Origin: Amoebidium appalachense
Taxonomy: Eukaryota > Ichthyosporea
DNA: 64,000 bases
Direction of reading: 5' to 3'
Assembly (NCBI GenBank): GCA_963693365.1
Contig: CAVNZM010000003.1
Coordinates: 13,578,001 to 13,642,000 of the forward strand
In this document: positions 10,435 through 21,377 of the stretch, piece by piece
Layout of the letters: every line of letters begins with the position of its first letter
How positions within the stretch are numbered: the first letter of the stretch is position 1
Position numbers and translations under genes: made by a program
Notes under the pieces: generated by a model
What the model was told of the DNA's origin: nothing
The model's database searches: none
What the model saw: only the letters and a program-made list of their open reading frames with translations

Positions 10435-12115
10435 CTGCGGGGGATCTCCCCAAGGGTACACCACCCTTGCTAACCACCCCTTCCCCCGAGGCTCAGACCC
10501 GGAGGCCCGCCCGCTGCCCCAGCACCACATTGACACCTCCCGCCTCCGGGAACTGCTGGCCTCCTACCCGGACCAACCATTCGCCACACAACTCCTCCAC
10601 GATGTCGAATTCGGCGTCGACATCGGCTATCGCGGCCCCTCCACCTCTCGGGTGGGCCCCAACCTACCCACCACCCCGGAGGCAGCTGCCGCTATCACGG
10701 TGGATATTGCCAAAGAAGTCGCCCTCGGCCACCTGCGCGGCCCCCTCTCCCCGGCCCAATTCTTTGACGAATTTCCGGTCCACCGCTCCTCCCCCATTGG
10801 CGCCGTTACCAAGAAAGGGAACCCCCCCAAGTACCGTCGAATCCACCACCTCTCCTGGCCCCGGGGTAGCAGTGTCAATGACAGCATCACCTACCCCGAC
10901 GAACTTCAGTACATTCGCGCCCGGGATGTCACCCAACTCATTCTCGACGCAGGCCCCGGCTGCTACATGGCCGTGGCAGATGTGCAGGCTGCCTTCCGGC
11001 ACATGCCCATCCGACCGGAAGACCACCACTTAATGGCATTCAAATGGCAAGGGCATTTTTACGTTGAAACCAGACTGCCCTTCGGCCTGAAATCTAGCCC
11101 AGCCATCTGGGAACGGATCGCGGCCACCCTACAGTGGCTGGCACACCAGCACGGTATTACCCTCATCCGCCACTACGTAGACGACTGGATTATAGTCGCC
11201 CCCACACAAGAGCAGTGCCAACGTCACCTATCCACCTTCCTGCAACTCTGCCGAGAGCTGCACATTGCCATCTCCGAAGACAACATGCAGGGCCCGGCTA
11301 CCCGTGTCGTCTTCATCGGTATCGAATTCGACTCCATCGCCATGGAGGCACGAATCCCGGCTTCCAAGCTCTCGGACCTACTCGACCTCACTTCCCACCC
11401 AAAGCCCACCATCACCATTCGGGACCTCCAGTCCCTCCTCGGCAAACTCACCTGGTGTGCCCAGCTGGTTCCCCCCGGGAGGGCCTTCTCCCAGCGCCTA
11501 TGGGCCCTTCTCCGGACCCACCCACACCTTGCCGGCCACCACCACATACGACTGACTGCTGCCGCCCGGGCCGACATAGCCGAATGGCACCAGTTCCTCA
11601 CATCATGGAATGGGGTGCACCTCATCACACCCCCCACATACACCACCCTGGCCACTGACGCTGCCGGATCGGTGGGTCTAGGAGGCCACTGGCTCGACCA
11701 ATGGTTCTTCATGCCCTGGTCCCCCTCCACCCAAGCCCTCTATGCTCATGAGGGTAAACTCGGTTCTTCCGTCATCGAACTCCTGGCCATCGCAGCCGCC
11801 GTGGCCCTCAGGGCCCCCTCCTGGTCCACCCACCATGTCCGTATTTTATGCGACAACACGGGTGCTGTGTCTGACCTGCACTCCCGGTCTTCCCCCCACC
11901 CCGTGATGGCCAAACGTATTCGGTTCATCACCCGCATGGAAATGCAATACCAATTTACGTTACAGGCATCCTACCTACCAGGACCCCTCAACCATCTGGC
12001 CGATGCCATTTCTCGTAACCAACTTCCCCGGGCCCGACGACTCCGACCTTCCCTGCAACCGGAGCCCTGCCCCTTCCCCTCCTGGGTCCACGAGTTCCTA
12101 TCCCTTCCCTTGGGC

Positions 12116-12118
<3 letters not shown>
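10433..12118 (+). CDS. YR-2 reverse transcriptase / RNase H
   Basis: Open from the end of the C run to TAA 12118. From VGPNLPTTPE at 10652 (GTG, not ATG) it is 488 residues. RT catalytic motifs are VADVQAAF (Asp about 110 from that point) and HYVDDWIIVAP (175-178). RNase H motifs are LATDAAGSVGLGG, VIELLAIAAAV, ILCDNTGAV and HLADAIS. The start is not known; expression may need frameshifting, reinitiation or splicing from gag. The last 40 codons overlap the recombinase frame. Confidence 0.85.
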
Positions 12119-12151
<33 letters not shown>

Positions 12152-13214
12152 AGATCTCCCGTTCCGGAGCAACACTGGCAGATTGGCCCCCCACTTTGCT
12201 CCGGCCGAGCTGCTTCGAGCCACCACTACCCTGCAGGAATGCCAGGCCCTGAGTCTCAACCTCGACTCTCGGGCCTTTTACTCCCGGGTGCAAAAAGTGT
12301 TCATCGATTTCTGTGTGGCATCTCGGCTGCAATCCTCCTCCGGGTCCTCCCTCCCGGCCTCCCCACACACCGTGCAACTTTTTCTCGCCTGGTGTGCCCA
12401 ACGAGGGGTACAGGCCTCTTCCTTAACCGGCTACAATTCGGCCATCACTAGGCTCCACCTCGACATGGGCCTCCCTGCTCCCTACCCCCACGACAAGTCT
12501 CTGGCCTGGTTCCTACGGGGGGTGGGCCGATGGCAGCTTTCTCACAACATCCGACCCCGCTCATCCACCAGGGAACCCCTCCTCCCCTCCCACCTCCGCC
12601 TACTCCATGGCCAGTGCCCCACCAAGGCCTCCTCGGCCAATCTCCGGCTATGGACGGCCCTCATCGTCGGTTTCTGTGGTCTCCTCCGTTCAGGGGAATT
12701 TACCTCCAAGACCCTGACTTCTTTCGACCCATCCCGTCACGTTAAACGGAAGGACGTGACCTTCAGCTACACCCCCACCGGTACTTTGTCCCATGCCACC
12801 CTCCACCTGCCAACCTCTAAGACGGATGTACAGGCCCGAGGTGTCAACGTCACCCTAGCTGCCCTGCCCCTCACCCACTTCTCCCCAGCCCATCTCCTCC
12901 GGCAGTTCCTGGATACAACGTCCGGTCAACCCGACGACCCCCTCTTCAGTCTCGGTGGCATCCCCTACACCAAGAGTGCTTTCTCTGCCGATTTCCGTGC
13001 CCTCCTCTCCCGGGCAGGCCTCTCACCCTCCCGGTTTGCCGGACACAGCCTCCGCATCGGGGGGGCCACAGCACTGGCTGAGGCCGGGGTCGACGACTCC
13101 CGGATCAAACAACTCGGCAGGTGGTCCTCCGACTGCTTCCTGATCTATACCCGACTTCGTCCGGCCTCCATTGCTGCCACCACCACACGTGTATTCGCCT
13201 CTATTCTTAAGTGA
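12003..13214 (+). CDS. YR-2 tyrosine recombinase
   Basis: A 403-residue open frame from ATG 12003, overlapping the end of the RT frame by 116 bases. Residues 40-50 are a proline run coded by a C homopolymer just after the RT stop. The catalytic set is intact: R229 (GLLRSGEF), H348 and R351 (AGHSLRIGG), W374 (GRW) and the nucleophile Y382 (FLIYTR). This enzyme inserts the circular DNA by site-type recombination instead of a DDE integrase. B1 starts 28 bp after the stop. This copy looks catalytically sound. Confidence 0.92.
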
Positions 13215-13242
13215 AACCTTTGGAGCAAGCATACTGCTCTTG

Positions 13243-13900
13243 TGCCGTGGTTTACAACCATTGCAGGTTCACTTTCGTCCAAGGGGATGTCCCCCTAGAG
13301 GCAACACACGTCCCGGAGTAGTTTTCATAGAGGTTTTATTTGTGGAAATTATTGACATAAATATTTTTCTGGGTAAACAGGTAGGATGGGTGTTCGGTAC
13401 CAACATAACCATGTAGGCTTCATTTCGTGTTTTAGCAGTTAGCGGTTGGCTGCCCGCACACGGGCACCTATTAGCCAGTCAAAACATCAGATACCACAGA
13501 TCACTAGACCGAGTTATGATTGGCTCGGATCAGATTTCACATATCACTAGATCGATTTTTGATTGGCTCAGATCGGTAGGCTTAGGTATATAAGCACGAC
13601 AGTTTTTAGCAGATCAGCAAGCTACAAACACATCTTCTGTGTTTAGCATCCACAGCCTTACAGCTATATATTCCTTTTTCACCCACCCACCTACACCCAC
13701 ACACAACCCCCATTGATCCACACATACGTGCTGTTTTTTCACGGGGCGAAGACTTCCCCCGTTTTTTGGGCACATGGACCTCACGGATCAATAAATTGAT
13801 GACTGGGGGCTTGCCGTGGTTTACAACCATTGCAGGTTCACTTTCGTCCAAGGGGATGTCCCCCTAGAGGCAACACACGTCCCGGAGTAGTTTTCATAGA
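13243..13900 (+). repeat. YR-2 split direct repeats B1-A2-B2
   Basis: B1 13243-13331, A2 13332-13681, spacer 13682-13811 (with a CACGGGGCGAAG..CTTCCCCCGT hairpin), B2 13812-13900. At the B1/A2 joint the element's two ends meet as TTTTCATAGA-GGTTTTATT, the join a circle would have. Confidence 0.93.
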
Positions 13901-14988
13901 AGCTTTTCGAAAGCAGAAACAGCATCAACATTCCAATCTATTCTATTCTTCTTCTCCCCCCCCGTCTGACTAGTTAACGGCAAAGCAAGCATACTATAAT
14001 CCTTAATATAACGACGAAGATAATTAGTTAAACCTAAAAATTGCCTTAGTTGAGTGACAGTCTGAGGACGGGGCCACTCAACTATGGCCCGGATTTTCTC
14101 CGGATCAGGGGAAAAACCATTACTAGACACAATATGACCTAAAAACTTAACCTCCGGCACACCAATCACTGTCTTGCTACCGCTAATACGAAGACCAGAC
14201 TCACCCAAAGCTAAAAATACTTTTTCACAATTATTAACCAACTCCTGAAACGACCTACCTTTAATTAAAACATCATCCAAATAAGGGTGGCATACATCCA
14301 AATGAGGGTGGAGAATTTTATACATTACCCGGCACAACATAGCTGGAGAGGAGAGCAAACCCATCGGCACCACCTTGTACTGGAACAGCTGGTCACCCAG
14401 TGCAAAGGCAGTCTTCTCCTTGCTGCTCTCCTCCAACCTTATCTGCCAAAAAGCTGCTTTTAAATCAAGTTTAGCAAAGTGAGTATAGCCGTGCAGCTGT
14501 GAAAGCTGCTCGTCTATGTTAGGGAGAGGACATTGGTCTGCCTTAGTGATCCGATTCAGAGCCCTGTAATCGTTCACTAGACGCCAAGACCCGTCGGGCT
14601 TCTTAACCAATAGCACCGGACTTCTCCACGGACTCGAACTATGCTCCACATGACCCTTTTTTAACATATCACTCACTATTATTAGCGCATCCGACAATTT
14701 ATACTGCTCCATTCTATAGCTAGGCATCACTACCGGCCTATTATCACCTGTGTCGATCTGCATTTCAAACCCTTTAACGAAGCCTACTTCGTTATCATCG
14801 GCCAGAAATGCAAACCGAGTCCTATCAAATAACTTAGCTAATAGCTGTTTCTGCTCCCCCGTCCAATCCCCCTCCTTCATACCAAACGGCAATACTAACT
14901 CCGGGTTACCCCCATCACAAGTGGATGCATCCTTATTCACCGGAGTGCCACTTAACATTTCACCTCCTGTATTACATCGGTGCTGCAC
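13901..14988 (-). CDS. gypsy reverse transcriptase
   Basis: Ty3/gypsy RT on the minus strand, from about 14988 to the YR-2 insertion. Motifs in order: SYRMEQYKLSDALI, SPWRSPVLLVKKPDGSWR, RALNRITKADQCPLPNIDE, HFAKLDLKAAFWQI, PMGLLSSPAMLCRVM and the catalytic HPYLDDVLIK (YLDD). GLTNYLRRYIKDYS and the RNase H linker follow. The frame starts by a 37-base overlap with the protease frame in -1 phase. The track ends at TGA in YR-2 sequence, but in the ancestral element it ran on at 8447. Confidence 0.9.
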
Positions 14989-16164
14989 GGGGTGAGTTTG
15001 AGGTACCTCCGGATATAGGCGGTCACCATTAGCACCCCCCCTCCCCCCGGCACACCAATGCCCCCGGGCAATTCCTGATGAGTTAGCGCATGTATGTGGG
15101 GGGCCAGGTCTGTGGCCACCCTGCCCCCCACGGTGTTGGTTAACCCGTCAGATCCACGGGTTAGACCAACACCCTCCCCCCCTGCCTGCACATTCTCACA
15201 CCCGAGGTGACCCTCCTTCCTCTTGGGGGTCGGGGGAGTGGGACCGGTGCTGTCCCGGTCCCCCCCCCCATCGTGTCGGGTGACATTATGGTGGCTAACG
15301 TTAAATAAAGTTGTTCCCCCTCCTCCTGAGTCACCCTTCGAGCCGGCATCCTCCTTTTGGGTAATAAGAGAGACCTCCTGGACCATACTACCAATCTCAT
15401 TAGTGAAACTACCGACGGAAACACCTGGCCTAATCACTATAGGCTCGATGCCCGGATTCACTAATTCTATTTCTATTGTCTTATCCGGCCATACCCTACT
15501 AAGGGTCCATTGAGCCACCTCCTGAAATGGGGTTTTCGGAGTAAAAACCCCTAAATCCCCTATCCTAACATGATTGCCGGCCCGGACACGTACCGTTTGG
15601 CACTGATAAGGCTCGATTACTACTTCAGCTACCGTTCTAGCACCAGACTGATAACCGTCGAGCCCATCATGGGTTTTAATTTTAACGCCGGACTGCAATT
15701 CTAAAACATTTGTACGTTCAAACAAAGCATTCACATGTCTACGGAAAAATGGGGCTCCCAACAAAACACTTTGAGCTAAATCCTTAACCACATAACAAGC
15801 TATATGCATAGCCTGGCCACCTATCTCACACGGCAACACACAAACACCTTCCACAGACATACTACTATTATTAGCACTACCTAAGGCTGTGCTAGAAGCA
15901 TCTAAAATAGGAATTTCCCCCCCCGGCCTGATTAAAACGACGAATAAACGAAGCATGCACACAATTAACCTGAGCCCCTCCATCGAGCAAAGCAACAGCC
16001 TTCAACTTACCATCAGCTAACCATACGTCTATATAATGCCGGCTAAAACCAACTAAATCCTCCTCCAATTCAAGCAACACATCATCACTCACACCCAATC
16101 CCTGCCCACGAAGACTCACACCCTCGATACCTACGTGCAACATACCTACCTGTGGTGCCTGCAC
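14952..16164 (-). pseudogene. gypsy protease region, frameshifted
   Basis: The first part (15892-16164) holds the aspartic protease active-site stretch KAVALLDGGAQVNCVHASF. It has DGGA, where DTGA or DSGA is normal, so activity is doubtful. At a run of eight C (plus strand, about 15918-15925) the frame shifts and the second half continues as PGGEIPILDASSTALG ... SVLLGAPFFRRH, the usual protease C-terminal region, then a 200-residue linker to 14952. Whether the shift is a mutation or a slippage site cannot be told. Confidence 0.75.
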
Positions 16165-16919
16165 GGGTGGGGTGGGGTGTGTATGTGATGTGGGTGGTGG
16201 TGGAGTGTGTGTGTGTGGTGTGTGGGTGGGTGGTGTGTGTGTGTTTGGTGGATGTGTGGGTGTGTATGTGGGTGTAGGTGTATCTGCAACCGTCGTATGT
16301 TGTTGTGGTGGTGTGTTTCTACGTGTCTGTGCCTTCCCCCCCCCTTCCCCCTTTACTCGTGTGTGTCCCCCCCCCTCCCGGAAACAATGGCACAGAAACC
16401 CCCTCCGGTGTGGTTAGAACAACCACCGGGTTGGGACAAGAAACACTGAGACCATCCACTTGTGGCTGGGGAACCTCCCCCAACCACAAAACATTCACAC
16501 CATTCATACCTTTGGTAGAGTCACCCCACAAACATTCATGCCATACCACCTCGACGCTGTCTTGAGGACCCACGACGATGCCCCTCGTCGAACTGCTGCT
16601 GATGTCCGCTACGTCCACCACGCCCGCGACCGCTGGTGTTTGAGTGTAAACTAAAAGCTGTGGTGTGTCTAACGTCTAGTGTATGAACCTGTGGTACCTG
16701 TGTGTGCAGGGAGCTATCCTCCGCTGCCAATGCGTAGAACATATCTACGTTGAACTTAGCCATTGTGTGGTGTGTGCCCGAACTCGTGTGGTTGTGTTTA
16801 TGTTTTTTTTTTTTTTTTTTTTTTTTTTCGTTGTGTGTTTGAGGTGTAGCAACAGCCCAGAAGGAACTGTCACCGCGTTACCCTAGCGCGAAAAACCGCA
16901 CTAAAGGAAAGGTGTAGCT
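16165..16919 (-). pseudogene. gypsy gag remnant and leader
   Basis: Only about 600 bp separates the likely gag start (ATG 16763, MAKFNVDMFYALAAEDSSL) from the protease, against 900 bp or more in usual gypsy elements. The frame is broken after 75 residues (Gly/Arg-rich, HSNTSGRGRGGRSGHQQ). Most of Gag including any zinc knuckle is missing. 16764-16919 is the leader to the 5' LTR and holds a T run (about 16802-16828). (GT)-rich sequence at 16165-16300 adds to the decay. Confidence 0.55.
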
Positions 16920-17638
16920 TGTCGTAACCTATTGTGTATGTACTAGAGACGCGGCACTCTACTAAGTGTACACACACGAAAAGGAACGAACGTGTACGGA
17001 AAAACGGTAAAGTTTATTCAGACCAGGCTCCGACGGGCAAAACTTAGATCCGTACGGAATGAGGCTAAGTCACAACTGAGGCCATCAAGGCCGTGCCCTC
17101 AAAGATCATCATCACCTGGCCCCCCTACGATGCCACATTCCAAACATTCCGATCTACTTTATCGTGCGCCTGCACGAGCTAAGTCGATCTACTCAAACCA
17201 TATATTTATCCATGTCTCACCCCTCACCCTCCCCCTAGTGGCACCGCAGAGTCTAAATCTACATTTCATACTATCCTCCCCCCCCCCCTCCCTCCCCCCT
17301 TTCCTATACATCTAAATATATAAATACGTTTGGCAACATACACTATCAAACCTTGCCAATACTTACAAAAGGGCTTCTGCCCGAACAATCACATTCCTAA
17401 GTCCTCCTACGATCTATCCTACACTAGGCTAATTAGAATTCTATTGGTCGGCTGCCCCAGCTGACGTGGTCCTGCCCTGCGCCGGCAGAGGCAAGATGCA
17501 CGCAGCTGTACAGCTATCTTGAGGCCCCGGACTTGATCTTGATGATCTGTGGACCCGGGCCACCCCCCCCCCCCCCCCCCCCCCTCGATCTCGATCGTAG
17601 ACTTAGGCTGATCTGCTGAGACGGATTAGTATATGTCA
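16920..17638 (-). repeat. gypsy 5' LTR
   Basis: 719-bp partner of 5127-5841, with the same ends. It differs by a few bases (for example CCAATATAT against CCATATAT) and by C-run length. Confidence 0.95.
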
Positions 17639-17716
17639 GCCGGAGCAAAGTGGGGGGCCAATCTGCCGGCGTTGCTCCGGAAGGGGAGATCTGGGGGGGG
17701 GGGGGGGGGGGGGGTG

Positions 17717-19409
17717 TTAGCCCAGGGGATAGGATAGGAACTCGTGGACCCAGGAGGGGAAGGGGCAGGGCTCCGGTTGCAGGGAAGGTCGGAGTCGTCG
17801 GGCTCGGGGAAGTTGGTTACGAGAAATGGCATCGGCTAGATGGTTGAGGGGTCCCGGTAGGTAGGAGGCCTGTAACGTGAATTGGTATTGCATTTCCATG
17901 CGGGTGATGAACCGAATAAGTTTGGCCATCACGGGGTGGGGGGAAGACCGGGAGTGCAGGTCAGACACAGCACCCGTGTTGTCGCATAAAATACGGACAT
18001 GGTGGGTGGACCAGGAGGGGGCCCAGAGGGCCACGGCGGCTGCAATGGCCAAGAGTTCGATGACGGAGGAACCGAGTTTACCCTCATGAGCATAGAGGGC
18101 TGGGGTGGGGGGAGACCAGGGCATGAAAAACCATTGGTCGAGCCAGTGGCCCCCTAGACCCACGGATCCGGCAGCATCGGTGGCCAGGGTGGTGTATGTG
18201 GGGGGGGTGATAAGGTGCACCCCATTCCATGATGTGAGGAACTGGTGCCATTCGGTTATGTCTGCCCGGGCGGCAGCAGACAGCCGTATGTGGTGGTGCC
18301 CGGCAAGGTGTGGGTGTTTTCGGAGAAGGGCCCATAGGCGCTGGGAGAAGGCCCGCCCGGGGGGGACCAGCTGGGCACACCAGGTGAGTTTTCCGAGGAG
18401 GGATTGCAGGTCCCGAATGGTGATGGTGGGTGTTGGGTGGGAAGTGAGGTCGAGTAGGTCCGAGAGTTTGGAAGCAGGGATCCGTGCCTCCATGGTGACG
18501 GAGTCGAATTCGATACCGATGAAGACAATACGGGTAGCCGGGCCCTGCATCTTGTCTTCGGAGATGGCAATGTGCAGCTCTCGGCAGAGTTGCAGGAAGG
18601 TGGATAGGTGACGTTGGCACTGCTCTTGGGTGGGGGCGACTATAATCCAGTCGTCTACGTAGTGGCGGATGAGGGTAACACCGTGCTGTGATGGGTGTGC
18701 CAGCCACTGGAGGGTGGCCGCGATCCGTTCCCAGATGGCTGGGCTAGATTTCAGGCCGAAGGGCAGTCGGGTGTCAATGTAAAAATGCCCCTGCCATTTG
18801 AATGCCATTAAGTGATGGTCTTCTGGTCGGATGGGCATGTGCCGGAAGGCAGCCTGCACGTCTGCCACGGCCATGTAGCAGCTGGGGCCTGCGTCGAGAA
18901 TGAGCCTCCTGGGTGACGTCCCGGGCTCGAATGTACTGAAGTTCGTCGGGGTAGGTGACGCTGTCATTGACGCTGCTGCCCCGGGGCCATGAGAGGTGGT
19001 GGATTCGACGGTACTTGGGGGGGTTCCCTTTTTTAGTAACGGCGCCGATGGGGGAGGAACGGTGGACCGGAAATTCGGCGAAGAATTGGTCCGGGGAGAG
19101 GGGGCCGCGCAGGTGGCCGAGGGCGACTTCGTTGGCAATATCCGCCGTGATAGCGGCAGCAGCAGCCGGGGTGGTGGGTAGGTTGGGGCCCACCCGAGAG
19201 GTGGAGGGGCCGCGGTAGCCGATGTCGACACCGAATTCGACATCGTGGAGGAGCTGCGCGGCGAATGATTGGTCTGGGTAGGATGCCAGCAGCTCCCGGA
19301 GGCGGGAGGTGTCAATGTGGTGCTGGGGCAGCGGGCGGGCCTCCGGGTCTGAGCCTCGGGGGAAGGTGTGGTTAGCAAGGGTGGGGCACCCTCGGGGAGG
19401 TCCCGGCAG

Positions 19410-19444
<35 letters not shown>

Positions 19445-19561
19445 CAGGGCCCCGGGGGGGTTAGAGTAGGGCACTGGGCTGGGCCGGAGGGAGGGTTTGC
19501 AGGGAGGGCAGCGGGGCCCTGTGCAGGGGATGCCCGAGCACGCGCGGGTGTGGGCGGACAC
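17717..19561 (-). pseudogene. YR-1 RT/RNase H, four-base insertion
   Basis: The same RT/RNase H as in YR-2 and YR-4. The palm motif HYVDDWIIVAP and RNase H motifs are present in the frame ending at 17717. Near 18905 this copy reads CACCCAGGAGGCTCATTC where others read CACCCAACTCATTC, a four-base gain. N-terminal codons (GPNLPTTPAAAAAIT) are therefore in a different frame (18774-19193) from the palm. A 3-bp gain (HPSQHG for HQHG) is also present. The G run at about 19411-19441 encodes the proline stretch. Confidence 0.88.
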
Positions 19562-19827
19562 AGAGGTAGAAGAAGGGGGGGAGGGAGTGCTAGGTGAGTG
19601 CCAGGGGGGGGGAGGCTCGTGGGATGGGGGGGGGAGTAAAATTATGTGCAGTGGCCAGAATAACGTCTTTGTGTAGGGACATTTATTCTTGGCGCGCGCG
19701 GGCGCCGTAGTTGGCCTGCGAAAATTTGTACTCAGCCCTATTGGCCCGTTTTCCCGAGCTCCGTTTCCTTGTACCCGTGTGTCCTAGCTCCGAGCCCCTA
19801 TGTTCTATCTGTGTGTGTGCGCGTAGA

Positions 19828-20997
19828 CTAGGCATTGTGCTTGCAGTCTTTGCGGGGGTGTGTGCCAGAGCAGAGCGGGCACACGTGGGAGAAGGGGCAG
19901 GGCTGCTTAGCGCAGGACCGACCGTTAATGTGGAAATTCCTGCAGTGCGTCGCGGGTAGATCCACGGGTCGGGCCGGTTTTGCCGGGCCGGGTTGCGGGC
20001 CAGGGCGGTTGGGGGTTTGGCCCCCGCCGGGCTTGTGGGGCGGCTTGAAGCCGTCAAGACCACAGCCGGGCTTGGGGTACATGGGGCAGGCCGCGCTGGG
20101 GTGGTCGGGGAAGCCACAGCGCTGACATGCGTCCGGGATGAGCAGAGTGGGTGGCAGGAGGAGATCCTGGTGGAGTTGGGCGAGCAGGTTGGGACACTCG
20201 ATCGGAGCCCGACCCTGCTGGTGGGCAACGGCACGGGCGTACACGTCATAGTTGTGGATCTGGGCCCACGGGTATCGGGTGCTGAGGCGAGTGATGTGCT
20301 GAGTCCAAAGTACGTCCTTGTCCGTGGGGAGGTCGAGGTGGTGCTTGGCGGCCATGTAATGGGTCCAAGCTTGGATCCAAATGACGAGTGAACGCAGGGG
20401 AACGGGTTTGTCATTGCGAAAAGCCTCGATGCTGCCGTCGTCGGCCATGCGCAGCTGCTGCCCTTTCTTGGATGGGGCCAGGAGGGCTGCGGGGGTGAAC
20501 TTATACAGGTCGACGAAACGATTGGCGCGCAAATCTGCCAGCACATCCGCGGGGGGAAGCGGCAGTGTGCCCGGCTGAATGTCGCCAGTGTTCTCACCTG
20601 TAATGGGGGGCGCGGGCAGGGCAGGTAGGTCCAGGTCAGGGCCGAGATGCAGTCCCGGGGAAACCTCCCCGGGTGCAGGGGGTGCGGCGGGGGGCGCGGG
20701 AGGGTCGCGGTTGGTGAGAGCGGCCAGGACGCCAGCCATCTGGGTGCTGATGGCGGTGAGGGCGGCAAGGACGGCGTCTTGAGAAGTCATCGGCGGGGAC
20801 GGCGGGGCCTGAGAAGGGACTTCAGGAGTAGAGGGGAGAGTAGCCGGAGGGTCCGTGGTGGTATGGGCCTCCGGAGGCGCGTCAGGGCCCGCGGGAGCGT
20901 CACGGTTGGTCAGCCTGTGGCGGAGGTCGCTGCGGGTCAGGCGCTTAGGTGCCGCGGCAGGGGCGGTGGCTGAGGCCTGGCGCTTTTTCGGCGGCAT
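19828..20997 (-). CDS. gag: YR-1 Gag
   Basis: An intact 389-residue frame from ATG 20997. Basic N-terminus MPPKKRQASATAPAAAPKR, a Pro/Ala-rich linker to about 130, a conserved core (ADVLADLRANRFVDLY ... WIQAWTHYMAAKHHL ... YPWAQIHNYDVYARAV), then the zinc region: CQRCGFPDHPSAAC, CRNFHINGRSC with AKQPCPFSH, and CPLCSGTHPRKDC. The protein would package element RNA. It differs from the other copies near residue 32 (NRDAPAGPDAPPEAH). A1 lies 30 bp upstream. Confidence 0.9.
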   Translation of the reverse strand: MPPKKRQASATAPAAAPKRLTRSDLRHRLTNRDAPAGPDAPPEAHTTTDPPATLPSTPEVPSQAPPSPPMTSQDAVLAALTAISTQMAGVLAALTNRDPPAPPAAPPAPGEVSPGLHLGPDLDLPALPAPPITGENTGDIQPGTLPLPPADVLADLRANRFVDLYKFTPAALLAPSKKGQQLRMADDGSIEAFRNDKPVPLRSLVIWIQAWTHYMAAKHHLDLPTDKDVLWTQHITRLSTRYPWAQIHNYDVYARAVAHQQGRAPIECPNLLAQLHQDLLLPPTLLIPDACQRCGFPDHPSAACPMYPKPGCGLDGFKPPHKPGGGQTPNRPGPQPGPAKPARPVDLPATHCRNFHINGRSCAKQPCPFSHVCPLCSGTHPRKDCKHNA

Positions 20998-21027
20998 GCT
21001 GACCGGCGGAGAGAAAGATAGGGAGAG

Positions 21028-21377
21028 TGAAAAAGGAATATATAGCTGTAAGGCTGTGGGTGCTAAACACAGAAGATGTGTTTGTAGCTTGCTGATCTGC
21101 TAAAAACTGTCGTGCTTATATACCTAAGCCTACCGATCTGAGCCAATCAAAATCGATCTAGTGATATGTGAAATCTGATCCGAGCCAATCAAAACTCGGT
21201 TTAGTGATATGTGGAATCTGATGTTTTGATTGGCTAATAGGTGCCCGTGTGCGGGCAGCCAACCGCGAACTGCTAAAACACGAAATGAAGCCTACATGGT
21301 TATGTTGATACCGAACACCCATCCTACGTGTTTACCCAGAAAAAATATTTATGTCAATAAATTCCACAAATAAAACC
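21028..21377 (-). promoter_or_regulatory. YR-1 A1 repeat with promoter
   Basis: 350 bp equal in plan to 8449-8798, read on the minus strand: two GATTGGCTC motifs, then TATATAA near 21120. Belongs with YR-2 to SDR subfamily I, which has CCAACATAACCATGTAGG where subfamily II has a shorter form. Confidence 0.8.

Larger units (their letters stand above)
8449..13900 (+). mobile_element. YR-2 retrotransposon (full length)
   Basis: 5452 bp with A1, gag, RT/RNase H, recombinase, B1, A2, B2. It begins GGTTTTATTTG and ends TTTTCATAGA. Removing exactly these bases joins the gypsy RT and RNase H frames (AFEKL then KLALQ), so it entered without duplicating the target. That is expected of YR elements, which insert by recombinase from a circular DNA. 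No methyltransferase-like domain is seen between RNase H and the recombinase, as in the Ngaro group. Gag is broken by one extra C. Confidence 0.95.
5127..17638 (-). mobile_element. Ty3/gypsy chromodomain element, interrupted by YR-2
   Basis: A complete LTR-to-LTR element on the minus strand. LTRs are 5127-5841 and 16920-17638, TSD GCCGG. Order on the minus strand is 5' LTR, short gag remnant, protease, RT, RNase H, integrase with chromodomain, 3' LTR. Next to the 3' LTR a purine tract (minus strand GGGGGCCGGGGGGGGGAGT, 5842-5860) fits a polypurine tract. 5861-6023 holds only the 3' untranslated part. YR-2 (8449-13900) sits in the RT-RNase H linker. The LTRs differ by a few bases plus C-run length, so insertion was fairly recent. 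Gag is mostly missing, protease is frame-shifted, and one in-frame TGA lies between RNase H and integrase, so it is inactive. Confidence 0.95.
17639..21377 (-). mobile_element. YR-1 retrotransposon, 5' part
   Basis: Start of the recombinase gene, RT/RNase H, gag and A1 of YR-1, continuing 3427-5126 across the gypsy. It ends AAATAAAACC at 21377, the complement of the family start GGTTTTATTT. Flanks are ATGTAA (left) and ATGTAC (right). Confidence 0.93.

Noticed and set aside
3427-21377. DIRS-type inverted terminal repeats for the YR elements
   Set aside because: The termini are not inverted repeats; A and B are split direct repeats.
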